This document shows, in pieces, positions 12,250 to 24,372 of a stretch of 64,000 bases of DNA. The notes beneath the pieces are model-generated. The model saw only the letters and a list, made by a program, of their open reading frames with translations, did not search any database and was not told where the DNA came from. This DNA is from Lithospermum erythrorhizon. Its lineage: Eukaryota; Streptophyta; Magnoliopsida; Boraginales; Boraginaceae. Position 1 is the first letter of the stretch. Each line of letters starts with the position of its first letter. Position numbers and translations under genes: made by a program. The stretch lies in contig JADFUC010001147.1 of the NCBI GenBank assembly GCA_019722365.1, forward strand, positions 186,001 through 250,000, in the 5' to 3' direction.

Positions 12250-15200
12250 CATCATCTTTGCACATTTAGTGGTTTGAAGCTAAAGGGGTCGGCAGATTAA
12301 TACTCTGTTTCTACTTTACATACTTTGACATCACCTCTATCAAGCATATCTCTAATCGGGTGATATTTTACGATGCGTGCTTGGTTGTGATGTGCTCGAG
12401 TTCCTTAGCTTGAGCTATTGCCCCGATGTGTCACAAAAAGCAACTCGGCTGGTCCTTTCGATGTAGGTACACGCTGATTCGGTCCGCGAACTTCTTTATC
12501 CAACATGTTTCTTTAGCGGCAGGCTGCTGATACTTCAGTGCATTGGTAGAATCGGCAACGATTACTGCATTTGGAACTCCTCGAATCTTGCTCCACTTGG
12601 GTTGAGCAACGAAAATCATTACCCCGGTGGGAGCGATAATCGTCTCTGTCGGTTTGAAAAGCTGGCGTCGGTGTACTTATCACTTGCTATCCTCATCTCC
12701 ACCATATACCAGAAAGCATCTTTAGTTCTTCTCGGATACTTCAGATGCGGCAGTATAATCCGGTGGCTTTACTGGATGGCTTGAGTATCTCTTGGATTCG
12801 CTTAGTGCGTAAGACACATCGGTCTAGTGCACAACATGGCATACATGATGGATCCTATAGTCGAAACGCAAGGTACAATAAACCATTACATTCATCTCGG
12901 CTTCAAGCTAATTGGGACAGCATTACTGCTGGGTTGAACTCCGTAATGTCATGGGGAGATTACCGCTACTTGGAATTACTGTGTTGAACCTTTGCGATTA
13001 CCTTATTCACATAAGTATCGACAAAGTCGAAATCATTATCTGGCTCGATCGGTGGATCTTTATTCAGTATATATTGTGCCGCTTCAGTCCTTCATTGAGA
13101 AACATTGCCTGACCAATCCTTGGCCAGTTTAGTAACTTCGTTGTTTTCCAATGATAAGTAACGTCATCGACACTGAGGACTATAGATGATACATAACTCC
13201 CACTTACCTTCTTGTATACACAAGATTCTTCTTAGTTCTTGATGAAACCAAACTCTTTGATTGATTCGTAAAAGCGTAGATTCCCAACTGAGGATACTGC
13301 CCAAGACCATAAATGGACTTTTGCAACTTGCATGCAACTTCTTGGAACCCTTTAGGACATGTAAAGCACGGAGGAGTTTACCATGTACACATCTTCCTCT
13401 AAATTTCCATTCGGGAAGCGGTCTTTACATCGTTGCCATATTCCTTAGTCATGAAATGCGTGATAACTAAGATTATCGGATGGATTTAAAAGCGTAGCCA
13501 GCAGCGGTAAGTTTAAGTCATAGTCGCTCGTGAACTTGTTTGAAACCTTTAAGCTTACAAGTCTAGCTTTAGAAAACATCAACGTTTAGTCTTTATCATG
13601 TTTCTTCTTAATACCCATTCACATTCAATAGAGGCGAGCCCATTTAGTAAAATCCAACAAGGACCAAATCTTTCGTTTTTGGTGCATAGAATCCATCTCT
13701 CGGATTGCATGGCAATTTGCCATTTGTCGGCATCCTTGCTGTTCATTGCTTCTTTGCTTAAGAAGTGGGCTCGTCGCTCTCAATGATGAAAGCTTCACCA
13801 TACCGGCCTTCTACAGTTCGTGGCGATCCACTGTTGGATCTCCCCAAGAATTTGGTTCTTCACGGGCTTTCACGTGGATCCAGAGCTGGGTCTTCTATGA
13901 AAGAAGGTTCCAATTCTTGTGGTAGTAATGAGATGCCTGCAAATTAGATGCATCGATATTGACTTCATCGGCAGGCTTCATCAAGATGAACACCATTATA
14001 GTCATACGAATGAGATATTCCTTTTCAAGGAATACTCACATTACAGCGTGAGATTTTATTCTCTCTACTTGAGGGTAGAAGTAGTAACCAAGCTGTTTCC
14101 CTTGGATATCTATGAAATAGCATTTATGAGATTTGGGCGCCAAGTTTATCTTTTTGTTAATCTCTTAACATAAACTTCCATGACCCCAAATCTTTAGAAA
14201 ACTAACTTAGGAATCTTCCCGAACCCAGCGGTTCATGGGAGTTTTATCTGTGACTTGGTTGGACATGCATTTTAAAAGGTAAGTACCGCTTAGAAGTGCA
14301 TATCCCAGTGCTTGGTGGGTCGGATAGGCTCATCATAGATCGAACCATGTCAAGAAGGGTTCGATTTCTCCTTTCGGACACGCCATTATGTTGTGGCGTT
14401 CCTGCCGGAGTGAGTTGTGAAACAATGCACTCTACAAGATGAGTATTGAACTCGTGACTCGAATATTCTCCACCTCGGAATAGGAGAATCCTTATTATCT
14501 TGTTCAATTGGTTTGTACTTCATTTTGGAACCAGATTTCTCAAGGGCTTCGTGTTTGTAATACCGTGATACGAAACACGTATCTTATGATCGTCGGTAAA
14601 TGTAATGAAGTAGTTATAACCTCCTCTTGCAGATGTGTTCATTGGCCCACATACATCAGTGTGTATGATCCCAATAAATCACTTGCCCTTTCATTTAAGC
14701 TAGTGAAAGGCATTTTGGTCATTTTGCCGAGGCAAGACTCGCTTTGTCATTATGATTCATAATCGAAACCTTCAAGTATTCCACCGGAGTGGAGTTTCTT
14801 GATTCGGTTCTCGTTAATGTGACCTAGTCTGCAATGCCATAGGTATGTTTGGTTTTTTAAGTCGTTAGGCTTATTCGTTTTAAGTTTATGTTATATGACT
14901 CATGTCATGTCTAAAAACGTGCCAGACCATTTTGAAGGGAGGCGGTACAAATACTACCCCATTCACAGTGATCCTAAATTCATGGGATCTATTGAAATGA
15001 AAAAACATCATTATTCAAAGCAGTAAAATAATATTCACGCAAATTGCGGGTACGCAATAAACGGAGATAAGTTGAAAATGAGCCCGTGGGCAAATTTAAA
15101 CTAATGGATCCTCACGCAGAGACATGACAACACGCCATTTCCTTTAGCAGTCCATTTCCCCTCTTCGAGTCTTCTACTTGACCTTGAGTTCACGCATATT

Positions 15201-16112
15201 ACGACAAATATGAGAACCACAACCCGATTGTCTGGCATACGAAGTAGAATTAGAAGTTAATACAAACTTCAATAACATACATACACATGAATTTGGCGGT
15301 CGTGAGACCATTCTTCCTATCATCACAGCAGAACTTCTAGCGAATTAGGCTTCCGATGGGTTCGCAATAATGACACTTGTCGTCAACTACAGCTCCTCCA
15401 CTTTCCAGCTGACAGGATTACTAAGACCCTTGGTCTTGCCGGCAAACTTCTTCTTCTTCTTGAATTTCTTCTTGTTTGGACCACCAAAAGCGAGAAGGAG
15501 TAAGTTTAGTCTTGCAGGTTCGTCTCGGCATTTATTGATCCATCTTATGCCGATTCGTTTAGGGAATGCTCAAAAACATTGCATATTGAAGTTCATGACA
15601 AGCGAAGGGGTATGCGGAAGAGACTTGAGGATGAGATCTGACCCGATTCTTTGGAACTGCCCGGTGCCCGAGCGTTAGTCGATCGACCAAGCGATCATTT
15701 TTGTGATATGAGGGCTTGCGGCTGTCCGTTCCCAGTACTATGCGAAACACAGTGATGTCATATCTGCAGATTTCACAACTCACTTTGGGAATAATTCCTC
15801 AAGTTGCCGGTATATGTCATATCTTTGCCACCTTTTCATATTGAATTTGGAGCAGAGGTTTCCCATATTGGCTTAAAGCATGAGACATTGGACATCCACG
15901 GCATCGGACTTGTGCTTTTGTGGGGATCCACTTTTCCGATGGGAGAGCACCTTATCATTGGTTCGCGGGAACCTTATTGTTAAACCACGTATTCAGGTCC
16001 TCTCTTTGCTTGAGAATGATTCTCAAGTTTGAGACCACTCGTCAAAATTCGAGTTATTCGGCACTTTTTCAAGTCTTGTGACAGTTCTTAGGAGTAATAG
16101 TGGTAGCCATAT
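12250..16112 (-). pseudogene. Copia retrotransposon B, gag-pol remnant
   Basis: Domains on the minus strand, in order. The Gag start is at 16112 (MATTITPKN..., then DAVDVQCLML near 15880, the UBN2-type Copia gag). A lysine-rich stretch and knuckle KCHYC lie near 15370-15500. GAG-pre-integrase/integrase is at 14244-14780 (KMTKMPFT, then GGEYSSHEFNTHLVE, GTPQHNGVSERRNRTLLDM). RT is at about 13000-13500 (DVKTAF.NGNLEEDVYM, KLQKSIYGL, VDD). RNase H is at 12250-12800 (AKE..WIKKF, GAIAQAKE). The order protease-integrase-RT-RNase H places it in Copia (Ty1/copia). Many stops and frameshifts mean no intact product. Apparent plus-strand open frames in this stretch are antisense shadows. Confidence 0.88.
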
Positions 16113-18171
16113 TATTAATTCTAAAATAAGTAAATAAAATAACGGACTTCGATGCTTCATCATGCTAAAAACACTTTACAAACTGATTTAAAGTAAATAC
16201 TAATGGCACAAATCTCCACCGAAATATATTCAAGACCTGGCCGGTTCTTAAATTCCAAGCGGCGGCCTTTGCTACATTTGGAATCAGTTACGCATAATAG
16301 TAGGTTGTCAACCAATTATGTAAAACTACATAACTCTTGTGTTACTAGCATCTCTTACGGTCTGCTACCCAACATTTGTATCTCCGAAAACCAGCATACC
16401 AATTAAACCAAAGCGTTACTTGGATTGATCATCGAAAGCCCACAACGTTGGTAAATCGCCAACATGAGCCGTTTGTCGCATCAAATGCAGCAGCATTGTA
16501 ACACCGCCCCGTCGGTGTGCCCGGTGATGCGATTGATTGCACAACTTTAAAATTGGCTTGATACTTTGCTTAAATTTTAGTGGTAGAGATTATTATTACG
16601 CTGTTTTCATTTACTCATGCATACTAGCACATAATCAAGCAATACATACAACGCAAGAAAAAATAAAACAAGTAATGCATTTCAAGGAATACTCGATATG
16701 GCCCCTAGAAACTATTACAAGTATTTATCAAATACTTTAACATAAGTCACAATTAACGTATCTTGTCTTACGGATCCATCACGGAGTCCACCAAGTATCA
16801 CCACCGTGAAATGATCTTCAATATCTTCTTGTTACAATATTTACATACTAACCCATCTTAGGCGACTATGACTTGTGGATAAAAGCAGTAAATAATAAAT
16901 ACAAAGTACATGACTTTCAGAGGACAATTTCTGACATTACGGTTAAATGGGCAATAAATAAATAAATGGGCCATATCTATATACTCCCATTCCAATCACC
17001 ACATTACAAAATAGGCACTGTTAAATCACATAAATGAACTTAATAAATATTTCAAATGGGATTGGAAAATGCATGTTGTAATTATCAAATTAATTAATCA
17101 GCAACAATTACACATATTAAAATTAATTAATATAAACTCAATTATCATACATGTCAATTAATAATTATTACCAATAATTATTAAGCAATGTCTATATTAT
17201 AGAAAAATATTCATCACAAACTTTCACAAATACATTAAGTAGTAAGTTATTTACCGTAATTGTTATATCACTTTTAAAATTAATTTAAGATATAATATAA
17301 AGAGAAATTAATTAATTGTCATCACATAATTAATTACAATTAATTAGTTGATTAAAATGACAAATAATCAATAAAAACGAAATATAACTAGTCATAATTT
17401 TGAAACCAAAATAAGGAATAAATTAGAATTAGGGTTTTCAAATTGGGGCACCGTCGTAATGGGTGAGACGACTGCCTATAGCGACCTGGAACCTCACAGG
17501 TAGGTAAATTAAAGCCGTCATTTTATTACCAAAATCACCGGATCCGACACGGTTTTGTGGGTAGCGGAAGGTGGTCGGCCGATTATAGTAATAATATATA
17601 TTTAAACTGGTTTCGATTTAATTTAATTAGTTTGTAAAATCGTTTGGAGGCTTTAAATTTTCCAAAATTTATGAAATTGAACACGTTAAACTTTCCATAA
17701 TTGTAGAACGATCTTTCAGTGGTTCATTGAAATAAATTTTCATATTTAATTATTATTCATGGTCAAATCTCAAAATTGTTTTTGACACTTAGAAAAATTC
17801 AAAATTATGAGGAAATTTAATGGAGATCTTCTCGTGCTATCTGGGTTCCATAAAAATTAGGTTTTAATTTTACAAAAAATTTTACGTCCAAACCGCGTTT
17901 TACAAAACTGTTTTGAAACAAATCATTAAGTAGTCTTTAATTTGCTGAAACTAAATCCATGTTAACAAATATGATAATACATCATCATAAACTTGCTTAA
18001 CACATGTGTAAATAAATAATCAAGAACATGGTGATTTATTCTCATCATATATTTATCAATTAAATATATGAACAGAAGATGTCAAATAAAAAATTGATAA
18101 AACACAAAACAAGCATAAAATAAATAATGTAAAGCAACTTTAATTTTGGCTCATGGTGCTGCCCGAAGAAA
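16113..18171 (-). mobile_element. 5' flank of Copia B: leader, possible primer-binding site and 5' LTR
   Basis: About 280 bases upstream of the B gag start the minus strand reads AATTGGTATGCTGGTTTTCGG (near 16383-16403). This resembles the initiator-tRNA-Met primer site (TGGTATCAGAGC) in a damaged form. Above it lies about 1.7 kb of AT-rich DNA with a TATA-like GGAGTATATAGATATGG near 16975, which could be the 5' LTR. No matching 3' copy was found. The region ends at 18171, where the second Y copy begins. Confidence 0.4.
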
Positions 18172-19140
18172 ATTACTATGGATATATGGTATAAATACAA
18201 ATCCATGATTCAGGGGGATCTTTAAAGTCGTCTTTCGTTATTCAATACAAAAACATATAATTAAAATTATGACGAGAGGACTTCTGATGCGTGGAGTAAA
18301 TTCCACCCAAAATCCACCGCTTCAAATTCTAGCGTGAATTTGATACTAAAGCTCCTTGTTGCTTAATATCAATGCGTGTATGATATCTAGTTAATCCATG
18401 GGAGGTTTGAATCGAGAACTAATCCCCATGCTAGTAAACAAGATGAACAAAATGGGAAAAACCAATTCTTGGGGAATTTAAAAGTAGAGGTACTGGGTTT
18501 TTTGGTGAAAAAGTTTTACAAAAAACTTATGATGAAAAACCCTAAAGTTTGCTTATATAGGGCTAGGTTAAAAAAGCAAGCCCGATCATGACTCCGTTAA
18601 GTATTAGCTTGACAGTTAACTCTATTAGTTTGTTAAGACACTAATGAGTTGCTAATGGGATTAGACATTTAATTAAGCTAATTAAATAGTAATGATCAAT
18701 ATCAATAATCTTAATTTATCGATAAAATACTAAAGTACTCGAACGATTAAATAACTATTTAATTGATTCTATTTGTTCAATCGATATTCTGCATAAATGC
18801 TTAGAACGCCTTAATTGAAATACATTTCTCAATTATATAGTTCTCTTTAATTTCATACATGAAATATAACTCAAACGTCACGCATGGTAGCGACCTTGAG
18901 GCTCGAGATAATAGTAAGTTTGTATAGCTAATAATAATAATTGACCCGATTACTATTATTATAACGATTAATAGTAAAGATCTAGCAATAAAACCATAGC
19001 CTTAAATTATAAAGGGCCCACACTAGTAATATACATTCTTAAGTTGAACACTAAGTTGATAATCACATTTAACCCAGTAGTAAATGAATTGCTACCTGAG
19101 GTGTATGGCGGGCATAATAAATGGAATCAATTTCTCATTG
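18172..19140 (-). mobile_element. LTR-like unit Y, copy 2
   Basis: Same order and content as 10553-11558: GTAATTTTCTTC end, AACCCTAAAG and CCTATATAAGCAAAC promoter-like core near 18550, then TTATTATAACGATTAATAGT and the 5' end near 19140. The two copies differ by many short indels and clustered substitutions. It is joined to the A gag zinc knuckle on its high-coordinate side, exactly as copy 1. Confidence 0.6.
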
Positions 19141-19997
19141 ATTTCCAACGATTTCATTACCACGATTACTCTTTCTATGATAGGAATTTTGACCCGACCC
19201 TTAAACTACCGGCACTCCCACTTTTCTCTTAGGATAGTCCACTTTCTTCATGTGAGGATCGTTGCAAAATCGACAATGACGACTTTCTTACGCTTGTCTT
19301 TGCGATAAGGTGTCAACCTCTTGTCTTTATACGAAACTTAGCCTTTTTATTTCCCTTATAAGATTGAGTTTCACTAGATTATTTGGTTTCAACACAAAGG
19401 ACTACGATTCACTTGCCATTCTCTGATTACGAAATCCTCTTCTATATGAAGATACTTGTGATCCTCGGTATAGTATCTTCCTTCTTACGTTTAGGAAATA
19501 CGCTTAAAATCCGCTTCCCGTCGAGGGTAACTTATCAATAATACTAGATGCAATAATAGTTTCATCCATGTTCATCTTATGTTGTTTAAATTCTTACAAC
19601 ACATGTGTTCTAGATTCGTTAAATTGTTCACAGACCTACTATAGGACATAGTATAAGCATTAAATTGAGACAAAACCTCTTACTTGTTGCGTCTTCATGC
19701 ATATACGCACCTCTAATTGATCCCACAGAAGTGTTGCAGAATCCACATTCTGATAAGTATCGAACAGAGCATCCGACATCCCGTTGAGAATGTGTCCACG
19801 ACACACATACTCATCGTTCTCGACTTTGCTGCTTCCCGAGTTTGGACGAAGTCTCGTTCTCTTGTTTTTTTGTGGTTGTGGTGTTGCCCAAGCAGCAACC
19901 TTCAAAATGTCATCTTCTTTTGCCATCTTCGAAAGTTTCCCTTATCAAACCTCTCTAGTTTCACGAAAATCGAAGTCATTTCTCTTACACTCTCCAT
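19130..19997 (-). pseudogene. Copia A gag remnant (N-terminus to zinc knuckle)
   Basis: The minus-strand start at 19997 gives MESVREMTSIFVKLERF, then NFRRWQKKMTF, a typical Copia Gag N-terminus. After a frameshift the reading continues as CRGHILNGMSDALFDTYQNV and LLWDQLE (about 19700-19830), the conserved UBN2 gag core. A knuckle CRFCNDPHMKK lies near 19250-19290. Several stops occur. This is most simply the front half of element A, whose protease and pol lie below 10.4 kb, with element B and the repeated block between. No 5' LTR or clear primer site was seen above 20000. Confidence 0.82.
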
Positions 19998-20325
19998 TTT
20001 GTGTAAATAGTCTTAAGATTGTTAGAAAGCAAGTGTTATCAAGAGAAACATAAACATGAAACTAAGTAAATTCACAGATTCCTCGACACCTTGTCTGGCG
20101 TTACCCATAGAACTATTTAAACCCCAATAATGTGTTTCGGGGTGGATCGGACGTCTCAGGGATACTAAGAGTTTTGTCTCCTAATATTCGTTTTTCTATT
20201 GGTTAATAACTTTTTTCTTTCCTTGAAAATTATACAATCAATGATTGTCTTAATAAAGTACTTTTCTTATAAACAATCAAATAAATTGAAACGGAAGGAG
20301 TAAAATTTGCCTTAAAAAGTTCATA

Positions 20326-20558
20326 CTCCCTCATTTTTAAATTAATTGTGTTTTTGGGATTCGTGTTGGGCTTTGACCACAAATTACTTTTTATTCACTA
20401 ATCCGAAAAATATAAAATTGATATCATTGAATTTTTTTTTAAAAATATTTTCATAATATTATGTTTTTGTAATTTTTCATAATGTACATAAAAAGTAATT
20501 GATGATTTAAGTTGTATCTCGAAAAGTGAAAAGGTCAATTAATTTGAAATGGAGGTAG
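20326..20558. mobile_element. Stowaway-like MITE
   Basis: Bounded by TA on both sides. Left end CTCCCTCATTTTTAAATTAA; the right end, read in reverse, is CTACCTCCATTTCAAATTAA. Length 233 bp, AT-rich, non-coding. Terminal sequence, TA target and size match the Stowaway (Tc1/mariner) class. Confidence 0.8.
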
Positions 20559-20919
20559 TATTTATGAATGTTTGACCCACATGTAGAACCTGTATCCATA
20601 TGGTCATTTAAATGGGGATTGGGATTGGTAGAGGGTCGATAAGTTCGAGGGTCGGATAAATTATTTTAAGTTGAAAACCTAGTTTAGGTGAATAAGGTAA
20701 ATTCATTTGCCTAGATAAAACATATTTTTTAGATTAAACAAATTTTTTAGAATCCCAAACAAAATAAATGAATATATGCATTGCCACTCCAATTTTTTAT
20801 GTCCAAAATGCTAAATAATTTAGTATTCATTTGGGTAAATATTTAATTGCTCAAAAATATATTCTTGGGCATAAAGGCAGAAGAGAAAATAGTAGTGAAA
20901 TATTAACACAAAGCTTACT

Positions 20920-20984
20920 CTTGCTAGACGGCAGCTCAACCTCAGCGCTTCTTCGGAAACCGTTATCAGATCTCTTCTCTTAAG
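20920..20984 (+). other. PAC1: Probable 5'UTR exon of PAC1
   Basis: The sequence GACGGCAGCTCAACCTCAGC and onward is less AT-rich than its surroundings and ends in TTAAG|GTACGT, a strong donor site at 20985. The first plausible acceptor before the PAC1 start codon follows a T/C-rich stretch and ends at 24364, 8 bases before the ATG. A leader intron of about 3.38 kb is therefore inferred. Transcript data are not available here. Confidence 0.5.
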
Positions 20985-21184
20985 GTACGTTTGGTTGCTA
21001 GCTTTCCCCCTCGCTCTCCGATTAACTTTAATTGCATTAGGCCAAACAGAACATTAGGGCACATAAACTAATTGACTCGTAAAACTTTTTTATACGAATC
21101 AAAATTATTACGTTAATAGTAAAATAGGGTGGAAATACTATATGTCGATATGTTTTCATATAATATTGTACAACATGTTATGCC

Positions 21185-21470
21185 ACTCACCCGTCTCTAA
21201 AAGATTGTCTAATTTTGACTTTTGATAAGTTGACGTTTTAGTTTGAACTCAATTCTTTTGAATTTGGTGTATACTGTTTCTGTGTAAATATATCAAAAAC
21301 TAGTATTTTAAATGTAATTAAAATTAACATGATAATTTTGATTCAAATGTATGTTAAGACCGTAAAGTTTGTTGATTTCGAACATTGAAAAACAAATTTG
21401 ATGGAGTTCACAATTTGAAACGGCAACAATCAGAATTTAAAATTAGACAAGCTTTCTGAGATCGAGGGAG
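21185..21470. mobile_element. Diverged Stowaway-like MITE in PAC1 leader intron
   Basis: The ends are imperfect inverted repeats: left CTCACCCGTCTCTAAAAGAT, right in reverse CTCCCTCGATCTCAGAAAGC, both followed by TTGTCTAATTTT-like sequence. The interior phrase TTAACATGATAATTTTGATT is shared with the MITE at 42403-42641. The flanking TA is not preserved. Confidence 0.65.
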
Positions 21471-22242
21471 AATATGTTTGTACCCATCGTTTTCTTTTGC
21501 TCCTTCGCTTATGAATTCATTCTGATATGGACTTCCATAGTTGTGGTTTGTCATAATATGATTTTGGATCTAATGATGAATAGTTAGCATTGAGGGAGGA
21601 TATGTTTGTATCGTCCTTTTCTTTTGCTCCTTCGCTTATGGAATTCGTTCTGATATCATAGTTGTGGTTTGTCATAATATGATTTTGGATTTAATGATGA
21701 ATCCTTGAAGTATTCGTGTAGCATTGAGGATTAAAAGCTATGTTAGGCCAATACTTTAGTTCGAAAATTGAAGGACATGGACAGATGAGAAACTGGGGCG
21801 AGGAAAGGCGGCAGGGGGGGTTGTTATGTATTTTTTGTTTCCATTGATATATGAAATTATGCAAGATTCTTCAGTTTCTTTTATGAGACGAAGAAGATCG
21901 AGTTGTTCTGCGGTTTTGAGAGTTCATAGACCTGTTATGTAAGGGGAACTACAAAAGTAGTGTAATTTATACTTGAATACTTGATGTTGTGTAAATCAAA
22001 ACTCAAATAAAGCAATTATGTATCTATGATGAAATAAAATTGATAAAAAGTTAGGTCTGAGAATTTAATTGTGCTTTTGTTTGCTACACATTCATAGTTA
22101 TAGGTATGTTCAAAAGAGAATATATTTACTATTTTGCTCGATATCCTGATGAGCTTTTGTCTTCGTAGTACTTTGTGCCGGAATTGATGCTAAATAGACT
22201 GATGTAAAAATAGATTTGCAAAAGTGAGAATATGATAACAAT

Positions 22243-22675
22243 TAGTGCTGCTAATGGACAGGTAACGTACCCGCTTCGTTACCGGCTCGAATATTAATCG
22301 GCGATATTAAAGTAATTTTTACTTTCGATAGAATATCGGAAGTAACCGGTACCAGCTTCGAGATATTACTCTATAAAAATAAAATAATACTAATTGCTTG
22401 GACTTCAAATACAAAAAAGACAAACAAAAATTCTTAAAATATTATATATTGTATAAAATAAAATATTACTTTCATTAAATATAAAAAAAATTTATCAAAT
22501 TTGCTAAAGGATCGGGTAACCCGGTACCCGCTCGTTACCGGCTCGATACCGCTCGAAGGTTAATCGGCGACACTTTCGAAATAATTTTTTACTCGTTACT
22601 CGAAAATACCGGTTAATTACCCTGTTAAAGAAAACCTTGGCCGGGTAACCAGTTGCCGGCTCGTTAACAACACTA
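22243..22675. mobile_element. hAT-type MITE with 8-bp target duplication
   Basis: Terminal repeats are TAGTGCTGCTAA at the left and TAGTGTTGTTAA (reverse) at the right. Both are flanked by ATAACAAT (22235-22242 and 22676-22683), an 8-bp duplication as expected for hAT. The 433-bp interior is non-coding and carries GGTACCCG/ACCGGCTCG words at both ends in inverted arrangement around an AT-rich core. It lies inside the inferred PAC1 leader intron. Confidence 0.8.
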
Positions 22676-24372
22676 ATAACAATTGAGTAACATTGAGAAT
22701 TAATTTTAAATTGCTTGCTCGTACCTTCACTTATGTATGTTTTTATACGGTTTCTTATGTACTGTCATTGCATGAGTTGAATCTGTAGAAGGTTTGTTCT
22801 ATTTCTCGACATGTCCAGCTTTTTTTTGTTTCTTTAACAACTTTTTTCTTTTATATTCTTGACCTTCCAAGAGAGTAAGGTCTGCAGCCCATTGTTAACG
22901 AGTTATTAAGGTTTTACTGTTCTGTTTTATGCTCTATTTTTAAGAAACCTGTTGATTTTCTGTGTGATAGACGAGCTCATCATTGTGTATGTAAGTAGAC
23001 CTTGTTCCTAAATTGAGATTCCCATTTCAAAACATATGATCTATTCTCACTTCTGCACTTGTCATATGTTAACGAAATAGCTCCATGCCTTGTTATATAT
23101 GCAATGTAAAAAGTGATGTTCTACTAACAAAATAGGTTCCTTTGAATGATGACTGTTATATTTCCATCTCTGTAAAATGATGGATATACTATTAATTGTG
23201 GTTGTGTAGTTTTTAGAATGAAAACCTTATTGAAGTGTTTGTTTGAGGCATGCAATTGGGACTGACGCAAATCTCAGTTTAAGTGGTTTCCAATATATAT
23301 TTAGTTTTTCCTTCATTTCTAGTTGCATACATTAAACTAACTAACAACGTATATAAAATGGGGTTTTTTTATCAACTCTAGAAATGATATACTGTATCTG
23401 GTATTTTCACTTATGGTCACCGAAATCAGTAATTGCTGAATTTACTGCCCACTGATGTTATAGAGTTTTTTATGTAAATATTTGTTCTGCCAACATTGTA
23501 TTAATGAAGTTCAGTAATAATAGTAGGTACCTGTTATACACTGGTCCCTAATTCTTTATATGCCGGTCTAAAAAATATCAAAATGACGATTATATCATTT
23601 ACTTAGTTTTTTAATTGCAATAGGATAAACTTAAGTTGAAACAAATCTATTAATTCTACTGAATCACTGTACATCTTGTGCCAAGTGAAGTTTTAATAGT
23701 TTTTCGTTTCTACTTGTGATTTGATATTTATTTGAACCGTATTCATTACAACATTTTGGAAAAACTGAGAAAATCTGATCTTTAGCCATTAGTTGTTATA
23801 TCAGTTGTATCTGTTGATTAAATTGATGAGAATATTTTCATTTGCGATTTGAGTAAAATGTATTAAGGTGAAGTTATGTTTTTCTTTGTGGATTTGAATT
23901 GAAAGTTTGATTATTAAATTTTGATGAAGCTTCCCTCTTTGAGCAATATTAAACTACAGTCTACAAAATAAAGGACTTCACATACATACTCAAACAATAA
24001 ATGTACGTAGTATCTCATTTCTTTGGCTATTCGATCAATATCGTTAAAATGTTAAATATGAATAGTACGGAGTAATCGATTTGGAGGATGCGAATAAGTT
24101 AGTAATTTTTTCAAATTTATGAAATTTTTAATCATTTAAATATGTCAAGGTCATATTTGTCTTTTTATCATTTTTTAAACCGGTGTATAAAGAAATTGAC
24201 ACGGTATATAACTAACCAGGGGTATAGCTTGAAGGCTGGCGTTATTGTAACCTTTAAAGCCACCTTTCCAAGATCTGAGTTAAGATTAATTTCTTATATT
24301 CAATCAAAGCTTAGTAGTATAATTTTTTCTTCTTCTACATGGACTTATAATTGAACCTCTTAAGAACATAAA

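Noticed and set aside
12431..15783. Many plus-strand open frames of 60-102 codons
   Set aside because: They lie antisense to Copia B gag-pol, whose domains read on the minus strand.
16203..18171. Attempt to pair this region with 11766-12190 as the two LTRs of Copia B
   Set aside because: No convincing shared stretch could be found by eye, so the LTR pair is not claimed.
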